Of a DNA stretch of 24,961 bases, positions 1 through 6,418 are shown piece by piece. The translations under genes were made by a program, and so were the position numbers. The notes beneath the pieces are model-generated. The model did not search any database. It was not told the origin of the DNA and saw only the letters and a list, made by a program, of their open reading frames with translations. Source of the stretch: a virus; the IMG/VR virus record IMGVR_UViG_3300003873_000058, positions 1 to 24,961 of that record; one strand, given 5' to 3'. How positions within the stretch are numbered: the stretch's first letter is position 1; every line of letters begins with the position of its first letter.

Positions 1-13
1 CAGTAAATAAGAA

Positions 14-82
14 CATATATACTTTATATATGATTATATAAATTTGTATACTTTATACAAATTTATATTTCTTTGTTATTAT
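14..82. repeat. 69-bp inverted repeat, left copy, with two hairpins
   Basis: Bases 14-82 are the exact reverse complement of 24893-24961 at the other end of the window. Inside are two perfect hairpins that share a CTT loop: 14-32 (8-bp stem CATATATA) and 40-64 (11-bp stem AAATTTGTATA). They sit upstream of the capsid gene's late promoter and could terminate transcription arriving from outside the window. The right copy covers the 3' end of the last gene. Confidence 0.85.
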
Positions 83-98
83 GTACTACTTTAGTAAA

Positions 99-106
99 TA
101 TAAATA
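99..106 (+). promoter_or_regulatory. Late promoter element TATAAATA before the capsid gene
   Basis: Perfect match to the T4 late promoter -10 motif TATAAATA, 32 nt (start to start) before the capsid ATG. T4 late promoters need no -35 box, and none is evident here. The motif alone is common by chance in such AT-rich DNA; its place before a capsid gene is the support. Confidence 0.6.
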
Positions 107-130
107 ATATTAAAAATAGGAGAAAGATAA

Positions 131-1030
131 ATGAATGATATCACTTTAAATGAAGATATTGCAATGGTTTATCAACCTGAATTATTAGGTGCGATAGATA
201 AAATACTTGTAAAAGATAGTATAGCAAGAAGAGTATCTGATGAACAAAAATTAACAGGTCCACTTGGTATAATTACTGGAGCTTCTTGGGATAAGATTAC
301 AGATAAAATGACATTAGCAACAGCAGATGTTTCAGCTATTACTAGAAAAATAAGAACTCAATTTACATTAGAATCGTTACAAGATCTAAAAAATACTTAT
401 AAAGAGTCTTTTTATGACTTATTAGCGAGATACATTGTTGATGAGTTAGCATATAGAATAGATGCAGACTTTATAACAATGATATCTACTAGAGCACCAT
501 TAGTAGATTCTTTAGTTTTTGACGCAGCAAATTATAATAATGCATTATGGGCTGTTGCTCAATCTATTAGTATAAGAGTTAATAAAGGTCTTGCTGATTT
601 ACCTATATCTGATAATAGAAGTCAATTAGGATGGGCTGTAGTTAGTTCAAATGTTGCTTCATTATTAGCAGGTACATTAAACGATAATGGAGATTCTGGT
701 ACAGGAGAAGTATCACCATCTTATTTAGGTAGAATAGGTGGAGTAGATTACTATATAGATTATACTAATCCTAATACAGGTGTTGATTCTGTTATATTTG
801 GAATAAAAGGTAATGGTTTTTCTAAAGGGAGTACTATATATTCACCATATAAGCAAGAGTGGATAGATACAATAGACCCGTCTACTGGAGAAAGTGTTTT
901 ATTTTTACTTGATAGAACAGGGATGTCAATTAATCCTTTAGATAATGCATATTATAATAATGGGGCTGGTTTGTCTGGATTTTTAGGTAAATTTAATGTT
1001 GACGTGAGTACTTTACAGGTTTTTAACTAA
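131..1030 (+). CDS. gp23: Major capsid protein, T4 gp23-like
   Basis: Predicted T4 gp23-family major capsid protein, forming the head lattice on the HK97 fold. The best match is residues 70-115 (TRKIRTQFTLESLQDLK, followed by a helix with DELAYRIDADF), which corresponds to the gp23 segment with AKYTxELAQDL and the later EINRE helix. Residues near 165-180 (GWAVVSSNVASLLAG) match the gp23 strand that reads VxSxNVxxxL. At 299 residues it is far shorter than T4 gp23 (521) or gp24 (427), so the N-terminal scaffold-interacting part and the insertion domain are probably missing or reduced. AGGAGA lies about 8 nt before the ATG, and a TATAAATA late motif lies upstream. Virion genes follow directly. 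It could instead be a gp24-like vertex protein; only one such gene is present here. Confidence 0.75.
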   Translation: MNDITLNEDIAMVYQPELLGAIDKILVKDSIARRVSDEQKLTGPLGIITGASWDKITDKMTLATADVSAITRKIRTQFTLESLQDLKNTYKESFYDLLARYIVDELAYRIDADFITMISTRAPLVDSLVFDAANYNNALWAVAQSISIRVNKGLADLPISDNRSQLGWAVVSSNVASLLAGTLNDNGDSGTGEVSPSYLGRIGGVDYYIDYTNPNTGVDSVIFGIKGNGFSKGSTIYSPYKQEWIDTIDPSTGESVLFLLDRTGMSINPLDNAYYNNGAGLSGFLGKFNVDVSTLQVFN

Positions 1031-1049
1031 AATAATTAAGTAACTAGAT

Positions 1050-1511
1050 ATGATAAAAAGATATGTACCAGGAATACCTGACGGGATAAAAACGAGATTT
1101 TCATTACCGTCAGACTATGTAAAAGGTACCAATATAACACTCTTTGCTAATGGACAATTAGTAGATGTTATGGATGATAATACGCATCCATACGGTTATT
1201 ATATAGATGTAGATTCTTTTGTATTTTATAGTGCGCCACTTTCTATAGATACATTGTATGTTATGTACGAGGTAAAAGACCTCGCCGCGAATTTTTTCAA
1301 TAATATAAATTGGTCAAAAAATATAATAAAAATAGACTTTTATCCTAAGCCTATATCTAAAACATGGTCAACAAAAGTTATACAAAAATTATGGCCTCTC
1401 AATATAAAGCAGAAGAATTGGTCAACAAAAGTTATACAAAAAAAATTCGATAGAAAAGTTGTTAAAATAAATTTTAAATATAAAACGTGTGTGTATAATT
1501 ATAAATATTAA
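1050..1511 (+). CDS. Virion-associated protein with basic 18-residue repeats
   Basis: No family assigned with certainty. The first 85 residues (YVPGIPDG, then GTNITLFANGQL and VMYEV) look like the small beta domains common in phage tail, baseplate and decoration proteins. From residue 88 the protein changes into a Lys/Trp-rich tail of three tandem 18-residue units, each starting WS[KT] and containing VIQK or IIKI; the second and third share the octamer WSTKVIQK. The 54-bp period is visible in the DNA. The gene lies 20 nt after the capsid gene with only a weak ribosome site, so it is probably translated from the same late message. A virion surface or DNA-contacting accessory protein is inferred from position and composition. 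Confidence 0.6.
   Translation: MIKRYVPGIPDGIKTRFSLPSDYVKGTNITLFANGQLVDVMDDNTHPYGYYIDVDSFVFYSAPLSIDTLYVMYEVKDLAANFFNNINWSKNIIKIDFYPKPISKTWSTKVIQKLWPLNIKQKNWSTKVIQKKFDRKVVKINFKYKTCVYNYKY
1311..1472 (+). repeat. Three tandem 54-bp units in a virion gene
   Basis: Units begin at 1311, 1365 and 1419. The 24-bp stretches 1365-1388 and 1419-1442 are identical, while the first unit is diverged (TGGTCAAAAA). Each encodes 18 residues starting with Trp-Ser. The exact 54-bp period keeps the reading frame, as expected of a coding repeat that expanded by unequal exchange. Confidence 0.8.
1500..1507 (+). promoter_or_regulatory. Late promoter element TATAAATA
   Basis: TATAAATA lies 26 nt (start to start) before the ATG at 1526, nearly the same spacing as at four other genes in this window. 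It overlaps the last codons of the preceding gene. It would give the downstream virion genes their own late transcript. Confidence 0.55.
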
Positions 1512-1525
1512 AAAAGGAGAATAAT

Positions 1526-2143
1526 ATGGAAGAAATTCCTTTAATACAAGGTGATAATTCTGATATATATGAATTTTCTACAAAAGATATAACTAATTTA
1601 GACACCAGTTGGGAAGGTTCTTGGGCCGTTTCAGAGGCTTTGGGATTAGCACCTATAATATCTGGCACATTAACAAAAAATCCAGATATATTTAATTTAG
1701 ATTCTTTAGTAGGCGAAGAAATTAGAGAGTCTTATAAGATATTTGAGCCTACTAATGAAATAGTTACGTTTAATAAAACAAATATAAATGGTACAATTGC
1801 AACTGTTAGTGGAACTTGTACAGATGCAAATGGTTTAATTGTTCCTAATAAGTACATATATATAACATTAAAAGGTATATTTGTTCCTCATTTTAGGACT
1901 ATACTTGTTAAGACGGATCTTAATGGATTATTTAGTGTTGATATTGATTTATCACCGACAGTAAAAATGCCTGCGAATTCATTTTTTATATTTCAAATAA
2001 TGCCAAACGATTCAGCATTATTAGACTATAAAAAATATTTTCTTACTGTAGAGGTAAGACAGTTAGATTCTAGTTCTAACGTTATATTTAGAAAAGAAGT
2101 ACTACAAGCAAAATTAGTAGTAAATAAACAAGGAGTATTATAA
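1526..2143 (+). CDS. Virion structural protein with an inserted Ig-like domain
   Basis: Probable virion protein; no exact family recognised. The outer parts (residues 5-60, with LIQGDNSDIYEF and WEGSWAV; and 165-205, with YKKYFLTVEVRQLD and VIFRKEVLQAKLVV) resemble the small beta domain at the N-terminus of baseplate or decoration proteins that starts with a GD...F...D pattern. Between them, residues about 88-150 (GTIATVSGTCTDANG through TDLNGLFSVDIDLSP) look like an Ig-like beta sandwich of the invasin/carboxypeptidase-regulatory type. This suggests an Ig domain inserted into a structural domain, a common arrangement in surface-exposed phage proteins. AAAGGAG precedes the ATG, and the stop overlaps the next start by one base. 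Confidence 0.6.
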   Translation: MEEIPLIQGDNSDIYEFSTKDITNLDTSWEGSWAVSEALGLAPIISGTLTKNPDIFNLDSLVGEEIRESYKIFEPTNEIVTFNKTNINGTIATVSGTCTDANGLIVPNKYIYITLKGIFVPHFRTILVKTDLNGLFSVDIDLSPTVKMPANSFFIFQIMPNDSALLDYKKYFLTVEVRQLDSSSNVIFRKEVLQAKLVVNKQGVL

Positions 2144-2604
2144 TGAAAAAATTTAGAGAAATGATAATTGAAGGCGTTTCGGCTGAAGAGATATGGACTA
2201 AGGAAGACCTTATAGAACTAATATCAGAATTAGATGAAGATGATATAGCAGTTGTTTCTAATTATGTACTAGAAATATTATCTTATGATTATGATTATGA
2301 TTGGGACGAGATGGAAGATACAGATTGGTCTCAATACGATTACGACGAAAATATAGAAGAAAAAATGAGTATTGACTCAAAGAGAGCAGCCGCAAAAAGA
2401 AGAAGAAAACCTACCTTTAAAAAAGCGCAAAGACTAAAGAAGAAATGTATGAGTAAATATGGCGACAAAGTTAGAAAGACGGCTAACTCAGGGGTACCTT
2501 TTGTATGCAGTACAGATGGTAAGTTACATAAAGGTATGAAAAAAGCTGATAGAAGAAAATTATTAAAAACTAGAAAGAAAAACAAAAACAAAATTATAAA
2601 ATAA
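2143..2604 (+). CDS. Charged capsid-targeted protein, acidic then basic
   Basis: Unknown function. It begins MKKFREMIIEG, which fits the MKxF...[LI]xE pattern shared by many genes here and by T4 internal head proteins; cleavage after IIE would be expected. Residues 15-75 are strongly acidic (DEDD, DYDYDYDWDE, DENIEE). Residues 78-153 are strongly basic (AAAKRRRKPTFKKAQRLKKKC and a Lys/Arg-rich end), with a conserved-looking centre containing YGDKVRKTANSGVPFVCSTDG. The basic half could bind packaged DNA; the acidic half recalls prohead core proteins such as T4 gp67. The ATG overlaps the previous stop (TAATG) with AAGGAG upstream, so it is part of the capsid operon. The role is inference. Confidence 0.6.
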   Translation: MKKFREMIIEGVSAEEIWTKEDLIELISELDEDDIAVVSNYVLEILSYDYDYDWDEMEDTDWSQYDYDENIEEKMSIDSKRAAAKRRRKPTFKKAQRLKKKCMSKYGDKVRKTANSGVPFVCSTDGKLHKGMKKADRRKLLKTRKKNKNKIIK

Positions 2605-2615
2605 AAGGATAAAAA

Positions 2616-2969
2616 ATGCAAGATCCTATAGGTATGACAAATAATAGTACATTCTATTTAGAAATAGATAAAAAAGTAAATAGTTTTTATGATATAATTA
2701 AGAATAAAAATATTTTACCTAAGACCTTAAATGATTTATGTAAAATAGAACCTTTATTTAGTAAATGTATAAATGATATATGTATATTAATAGATAAAGA
2801 AGAAAGTCTGCATCCAGAGTTTAAAGAAATATTAAAATCTAGATGTACGATAGATATGTATGGTAAATTAAGCGAGAATTTTAACTTAGATTTTCTAAGT
2901 ATACCTGAATATATGGGACCAGCTTCAATTGAACAATTTACAAAAGCTTCACAAAATATAAACTTCTAG
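2616..2969 (+). CDS. Hypothetical protein, 117 residues
   Basis: Not recognised. It is a soluble-looking mixed helical protein with several Cys (LCKIEPLFSKC, ICIL, RCTID) and no signal peptide or membrane segment. AAAGGAT sits at the right distance before the ATG, 11 nt after the preceding stop, so it probably ends the virion-gene transcript. A promoter and an RBS hairpin follow it. Confidence 0.6.
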   Translation: MQDPIGMTNNSTFYLEIDKKVNSFYDIIKNKNILPKTLNDLCKIEPLFSKCINDICILIDKEESLHPEFKEILKSRCTIDMYGKLSENFNLDFLSIPEYMGPASIEQFTKASQNINF

Positions 2970-2979
2970 ATTACTTTAA

Positions 2980-3031
2980 TATTCCTTTAAAATTAACATA
3001 TTATAATATTTTCATAACTTTTAAAGGAATA
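2980..3031 (+). promoter_or_regulatory. RBS-sequestering hairpin with a promoter in its loop
   Basis: Bases 2980-2992 (TATTCCTTTAAAA) pair perfectly with 3019-3031 (TTTTAAAGGAATA). The right arm carries the AAAGGA ribosome site of the gene at 3035. The 26-nt loop contains a TATAAT box (3002-3007). Read-through transcripts would hide the ribosome site, while transcripts starting in the loop, near 3013, would lack the left arm and be translatable. T4 uses this logic for genes such as e (lysozyme). Confidence 0.7.
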
Positions 3032-3034
3032 AAA

Positions 3035-3247
3035 ATGTTAAAAAATACGTTTTATAAACATAGTATATATATAAAAAAAGACTCTGAAAAAGAACTAAAA
3101 GAAAATTGGAAAAAAGTAAAAAATAATGGTAATGTAAATGTTATTTTTAAATATAATCCTATTTCACTAGACACATTTTTGTCAATAAAAACAGATATAA
3201 AACCGTCAAACGAAACATTAGAAACTAATAAGGATATAAATGCTTAA
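3035..3247 (+). CDS. Hypothetical protein, 70 residues
   Basis: Not recognised. A Lys-rich small protein (YIKKDSEKELKENWKKVKNNG). The start is fixed by AAAGGA 5-10 nt upstream, within the right arm of an RBS hairpin. Its last codons overlap the next gene by 8 nt and contain that gene's AAGGA site, so the two are translationally coupled. A TATAAT promoter sits immediately upstream. Confidence 0.55.
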   Translation: MLKNTFYKHSIYIKKDSEKELKENWKKVKNNGNVNVIFKYNPISLDTFLSIKTDIKPSNETLETNKDINA

Positions 3248-3704
3248 AGATTACGTATTAGGTGTTGAGATATGTGCTGCGGGAGATATGCATATAGGTA
3301 ATATTAGTATGACTATAAAAGATACTTGTATGATAGACGGGATTGATTATCTTAAGTTTGGCGGTGTTGTTCTTCTAAATAAAAATTCGGATAAGTTGCC
3401 CAATAACCTTGTTCAAATTATAGAAAATAACGATATGACAGATTTAAGTGAATATATTCCATATATGTATATACATTCATTATGCGAAGGAAATGTGTCT
3501 AAAATTAATAAACGTTTAGAAAGAAAAAATATATCTGGAAAACAGTTCGTTAAAGTTATAGACAAAGAGTTAAAAGAGGTTCTTTTTAATGAAAGTCTTA
3601 TAAAATCTACTATAGATAGTAGTGAAGTAGATTCTCTTGTTGAAGATAAATCTATAAAAGGATATTTAAAGCTAAATAATTCTAAATCTTTGTGTTGGTA
3701 TTAG
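3240..3704 (+). CDS. Hypothetical protein, 154 residues
   Basis: Not recognised. The N-terminal half (VLGVEICAAGDMHIGNISMTIKD, then FGGVVLLNKN) looks like a compact beta domain; residues 90-150 are helical and charged. It overlaps the previous gene by 8 nt, with AAGGA inside that gene. It is followed by the 221-bp gp32 leader and is probably the end of this short transcription unit. Confidence 0.55.
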   Translation: MLKDYVLGVEICAAGDMHIGNISMTIKDTCMIDGIDYLKFGGVVLLNKNSDKLPNNLVQIIENNDMTDLSEYIPYMYIHSLCEGNVSKINKRLERKNISGKQFVKVIDKELKEVLFNESLIKSTIDSSEVDSLVEDKSIKGYLKLNNSKSLCWY

Positions 3705-3925
3705 GTTTTTAGTCGATTTTTAAGTGAAATTTTATTATAATATACATCTAAATACATAATAACAATTTTTATAAATAGTTATAAGTTTTATGTATTAGTA
3801 AGCATTTTAAATTTAATTTAAGTGCTAAATGTTTATAATATATAAGGTTTCGATTAATTCGATTAAAAAAATACGTTTAAAATACGTTTAAAATACGATA
3901 ATACACGATAAAAAGGATATATAGA
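3705..3925 (+). promoter_or_regulatory. gp32 leader with promoters, hairpin and 11-bp repeats
   Basis: This is the longest stretch without a gene in the window. Two TATAAT boxes are present at 3736-3741 and 3834-3839, and a TATAAATA at 3770-3777. An imperfect hairpin spans 3801-3826 (AGCATTT against AAGTGCT with one G-T pair). Just before the ribosome site, an 11-bp unit AATACGTTTAA begins at 3870 and 3881, with a partial third at 3892. In T4, gp32 represses its own translation by binding cooperatively to an unstructured, repetitive A/U-rich leader downstream of a pseudoknot; the repeats could serve that role here. No clear pseudoknot was found. Confidence 0.5.
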
Positions 3926-4924
3926 ATGTCATTAGATTTTACAGCAGGCTCACTAGATTGGGGAGCATTAGAAAAAAACCTCGGTGCTAATATCACCAAA
4001 GAAAAGAAAAACTACTCAGACGACCGTTTCTGGTCACTTTCAAGAGATGAAAACGATAATGGTGGTGCAATAATTAGATTATTACCTGATCCAGAAGGTA
4101 CACCTTTCATTCAATTATTTAACCATGCATTTCAATCATTTGACGCAGTTAATAAGAAAAAGAGATGGTATATTAATAATTCACCGTCAACTATTAATGA
4201 ACCTTGTCCAGCCTCAGAACTTTGGTCAGCATTATACAATGTTGGAACAGAAGAAGGTAAATTGGAAGCTAAAAATTTCTCTAGAAAAATTAGTCACTAT
4301 GTTAACATTAAAGTAATTAAGGACCCACAAAATCCTCAAAATGAAGGTAAGATTTTCCTTTGGAAATTTGGTACTAAACTTAAAGATAAGTTCATGGCAG
4401 CATTAAATCCTTCAGATACAGAAATTGAAATGGGTGAAGAACCTAAACAATTATTCAACCCATTAAGCGGATGCAATATTAAACTTAAAATTAAGAAAGC
4501 AGCAGGCTTTCTTAATTATGATGATACGGAAGTAATGGGTGTTAGCTCAGCTTATGAAAGTGCAGAAGATGCAAAAGCAGATATTCTTGCTAATGCTTAT
4601 AAACTTTCAGAGTTTATGACACCAGATGCGTTTGATACATACGATGAACTAAAAGGCAAAATGAAATATATTTTAGAAGCATACTCTCCTAAGTCCATGG
4701 ATGCAGGATTATTTAAAAATATTGTAGATAATATTATAGGTAATGAAAATACACAAGTAAATCAAACACCTGTACAAGAACAAGTTCCTGTTCAAACACC
4801 TGTACAAGAACAAGTTCCTGTTCAAACACCTGTACAAGAACAAGCTCCTGTTGAAGCTGTTAATAAACCTGAACCAGTTAAACCAACACAAGATTCTGCT
4901 TTAGATTTCTTGGACGATTTGTAA
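3926..4924 (+). CDS. gp32: Single-stranded DNA-binding protein, T4 gp32-like
   Basis: Binds single-stranded DNA in replication, recombination and repair, and in T4 contacts polymerase, helicase loader and RNase H through its acidic tail. The OB core aligns with T4 gp32: GGAIIRLLPD (46-55), LFNHAFQ (64-70), RWYINNS (80-86), then SHYVNIKVIKDPQNPQNEGKIF (123-144) and FMTPDAFDTYDEL later. Of the four T4 zinc ligands (H64, C77, C87, C90), only His67 and Cys94 remain; the other two positions are Ser86 and Ser97, so the zinc site is probably lost. Residues 281-310 are TPVQEQVPVQ repeats forming a flexible linker, and the protein ends ALDFLDDL, the acidic interaction tail. AAAAGGA precedes the ATG. 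The gene is followed by a hairpin and RNase H, consistent with the replication block. Confidence 0.93.
   Translation: MSLDFTAGSLDWGALEKNLGANITKEKKNYSDDRFWSLSRDENDNGGAIIRLLPDPEGTPFIQLFNHAFQSFDAVNKKKRWYINNSPSTINEPCPASELWSALYNVGTEEGKLEAKNFSRKISHYVNIKVIKDPQNPQNEGKIFLWKFGTKLKDKFMAALNPSDTEIEMGEEPKQLFNPLSGCNIKLKIKKAAGFLNYDDTEVMGVSSAYESAEDAKADILANAYKLSEFMTPDAFDTYDELKGKMKYILEAYSPKSMDAGLFKNIVDNIIGNENTQVNQTPVQEQVPVQTPVQEQVPVQTPVQEQAPVEAVNKPEPVKPTQDSALDFLDDL
4766..4855 (+). repeat. 30-bp tandem repeats in the gp32 linker
   Basis: Two identical 30-bp units (4766-4795 and 4796-4825) are followed by a diverged third (4826-4855). They encode TPVQEQVPVQ twice, then a degenerate copy. They lengthen the Pro/Gln/Val-rich linker between the OB core and the acidic tail. 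Identity at DNA level implies recent expansion and likely length variation between strains. Confidence 0.85.
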
Positions 4925-4947
4925 AATAAGAGCTTTACGCTCTTATT
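4925..4947 (+). terminator. Hairpin after gp32
   Basis: A perfect 9-bp stem (AATAAGAGC/GCTCTTATT) with a TTTAC loop overlaps the end of the gp32 stop codon. A long U run does not follow on the + strand (GAAAAAGG does), so it may act as a weak terminator, mRNA 3'-end stabiliser or processing site that separates abundant gp32 message from the RNase H message. Confidence 0.6.
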
Positions 4948-4961
4948 GAAAAAGGAAATTA

Positions 4962-6089
4962 ATGAAACCTTTAATAATAGTAGATTATTCTCATACTTCA
5001 ATGAGAATGGTATTTACTGCTATAGCCCAAATGAAACCTAAAAAGAAAGATGGTAAATTTATAACATCTGATTATATTCAATATTACAAATATCTTTTAT
5101 TTAATTCTTTGCAAGCAGTAAAAAATAAGATAAAAGGCGAAGTTATTTTAGCTATAGATAGTAAAAATAATTGGCGTAAGGATTTTTATTCAGAATATAA
5201 ACTTAATAGAGTTAAATCAAAGGATGATTCTGACATAAATTTTGATGAATTTTTTGTTGAAAATGATAAAGTTATAGAAACAATAAAATCCACTTTTCCA
5301 TTTAAGGTTTTAAAAGTTGAAAAGGCAGAAGCAGATGATATAGCAGGTACAATTGCTTTAAAATATGGTAATAATAGACCTATAACAATGGTTACGTCTG
5401 ATCATGACTGGTCACAAGTTTTATCTTGGTCAGAAACAAAAATGTGGGACCCTATGAAAAAAGTATTTGTTTCGTTGACAGATTACGAAAAAGAAATAAT
5501 AGAAACAGATTTTGGTAATATGTCTAGATTTACAATAATACATTCTTTAATAGGCGATAAAGGCGATAATGTACCAGGTATAACAAATAATACAAAGTTT
5601 ACAGATGACTTTATATTACATTTAAAGAAGAACGGTATATCTACAACAGACGTTAAAGAATTTAATTCTCTTGATTCTAAAGATGATATAATAGAAAGCT
5701 TTAATGTGTTTAAAATAACAAAAAGTGGTCATAAAAAAGGTCAGGTAACAGACATAAAAGATATTTATAAAACTGTTCCTTTTGGTATAAAAAAAGCAGA
5801 AAAAGCAAGTGAGAATTCAGATACATTAAATACTTTATTAAATTCGCATAATATGTATAGAGACGCATTTGAAAGAAATAAAACTCTTGTCGATTTTTCC
5901 ATGATACCAAATAATATTATAGAAAAAATATTATTAGAATTTAATAATGTAGATGTTAATTATGATCCAGATAAAATGTTAGAATATTTTATGAATGAAG
6001 GTCTTGGTCAACATGTTTCAGGAATAAATAAATTTTATGACGCATCTTACGAAGTACAAAAGAGTTCGTCTTTAGACGACTTCTTTTAA
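4962..6089 (+). CDS. rnh: RNase H / FEN-1-type 5' nuclease, T4 Rnh-like
   Basis: Removes RNA primers from lagging-strand fragments by 5'-to-3' exonuclease and flap cleavage. The acidic motifs of the 5'-nuclease family are in order: VDYSH with Asp8; AIDSKNNWRKDFYSEYKLNR with Asp66 and the basic arch segment; EADD (Asp125, Asp126); TSDHDW (Asp147, Asp149); and GDKGDNVPGI (198-207, Asp199 and Asp202), the helix-hairpin-helix entry. At 375 residues it is longer than T4 RNase H (305), with extra sequence after residue 210. The C-terminus is SSSLDDFF, an acidic/aromatic end like that of gp32. AAAGGA precedes the ATG. It lies directly downstream of gp32, its functional partner in T4. Its stop overlaps that of the convergent gene on the minus strand. 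Confidence 0.92.
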   Translation: MKPLIIVDYSHTSMRMVFTAIAQMKPKKKDGKFITSDYIQYYKYLLFNSLQAVKNKIKGEVILAIDSKNNWRKDFYSEYKLNRVKSKDDSDINFDEFFVENDKVIETIKSTFPFKVLKVEKAEADDIAGTIALKYGNNRPITMVTSDHDWSQVLSWSETKMWDPMKKVFVSLTDYEKEIIETDFGNMSRFTIIHSLIGDKGDNVPGITNNTKFTDDFILHLKKNGISTTDVKEFNSLDSKDDIIESFNVFKITKSGHKKGQVTDIKDIYKTVPFGIKKAEKASENSDTLNTLLNSHNMYRDAFERNKTLVDFSMIPNNIIEKILLEFNNVDVNYDPDKMLEYFMNEGLGQHVSGINKFYDASYEVQKSSSLDDFF

Positions 6090-6349
6090 TTAAAAGCGAT
6101 TTTTGCGAAAGATAAGTCTGCCCATTGTTTACTTTTATTATTAGTAATATTAATAAATGAGGCTAGCCTATCAGGATATTTGTATCTATTCACTCTAGCT
6201 AAAGCTTTTTCGTCTAGAGTTTTAGATACAATTACTTTTTTGTCACCTAATATAGCTAAACAATTTAACATTATAAGATTTGAGTCTTCTACTGTATGGG
6301 TTTGTAATAGTTTATCATACGCTTCTTTTACAATATCACTTTTTATCAT
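6086..6349 (-). CDS. Hypothetical protein, 87 residues, convergent with RNase H
   Basis: Not recognised. The minus-strand reading is preferred over the overlapping + strand frame because AGGGGAC stands 6-12 nt before this ATG and the protein looks globular (NLIMLNCLAILGDKKVIVSKTLDEKALARVN, ending KQWADLSFAKIAF). The stop codons of this gene and RNase H overlap in TTAA. A minus-strand TATAAATA (6389-6396) and an ATTATA box (TATAAT on the minus strand, 6385-6390) lie about 40 nt upstream. It is a single opposite-strand gene inside the replication block. Confidence 0.6.
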   Translation of the reverse strand: MIKSDIVKEAYDKLLQTHTVEDSNLIMLNCLAILGDKKVIVSKTLDEKALARVNRYKYPDRLASFINITNNKSKQWADLSFAKIAFN

Positions 6350-6380
6350 AATTTGTCCCCTATATTAATTAAAGTCTTGT

Positions 6381-6386
6381 TATAAT
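6381..6386 (+). promoter_or_regulatory. -10 box (extended) before the primase gene
   Basis: TGTTATAAT is an extended -10 element, 38 nt before the primase start codon, in the divergent region between the minus-strand gene and primase. No strong -35 hexamer is apparent. Confidence 0.45.
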
Positions 6387-6418
6387 TATATTTATAACTA
6401 TAAAAATAAGGAAAAGAA

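Noticed and set aside
2340-2621. Minus-strand frame of 93 residues rich in Phe/Leu
   Set aside because: A shadow of the Lys/Arg-rich + strand gene; its hydrophobicity simply mirrors AAA/AGA codons, and it has no ribosome site.
3841-3870. Possible tRNA T-arm (GGTTTCGATTAATTCG)
   Set aside because: No matching acceptor, anticodon or D arm; no tRNA or tmRNA could be folded by eye anywhere in the window.
4125-4316. Second + strand frame inside gp32
   Set aside because: Wholly within a clear gp32 coding sequence in another frame; no ribosome site.
4766-4855. CRISPR-like short repeats
   Set aside because: The repeats are directly tandem, in frame in gp32, with no spacers; no CRISPR array is present in the window.
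6180-6368. Plus-strand frame opposite the 87-residue minus-strand gene
   Set aside because: No ribosome site; the opposite strand has AGGGGAC before its ATG and a stop overlapping RNase H.
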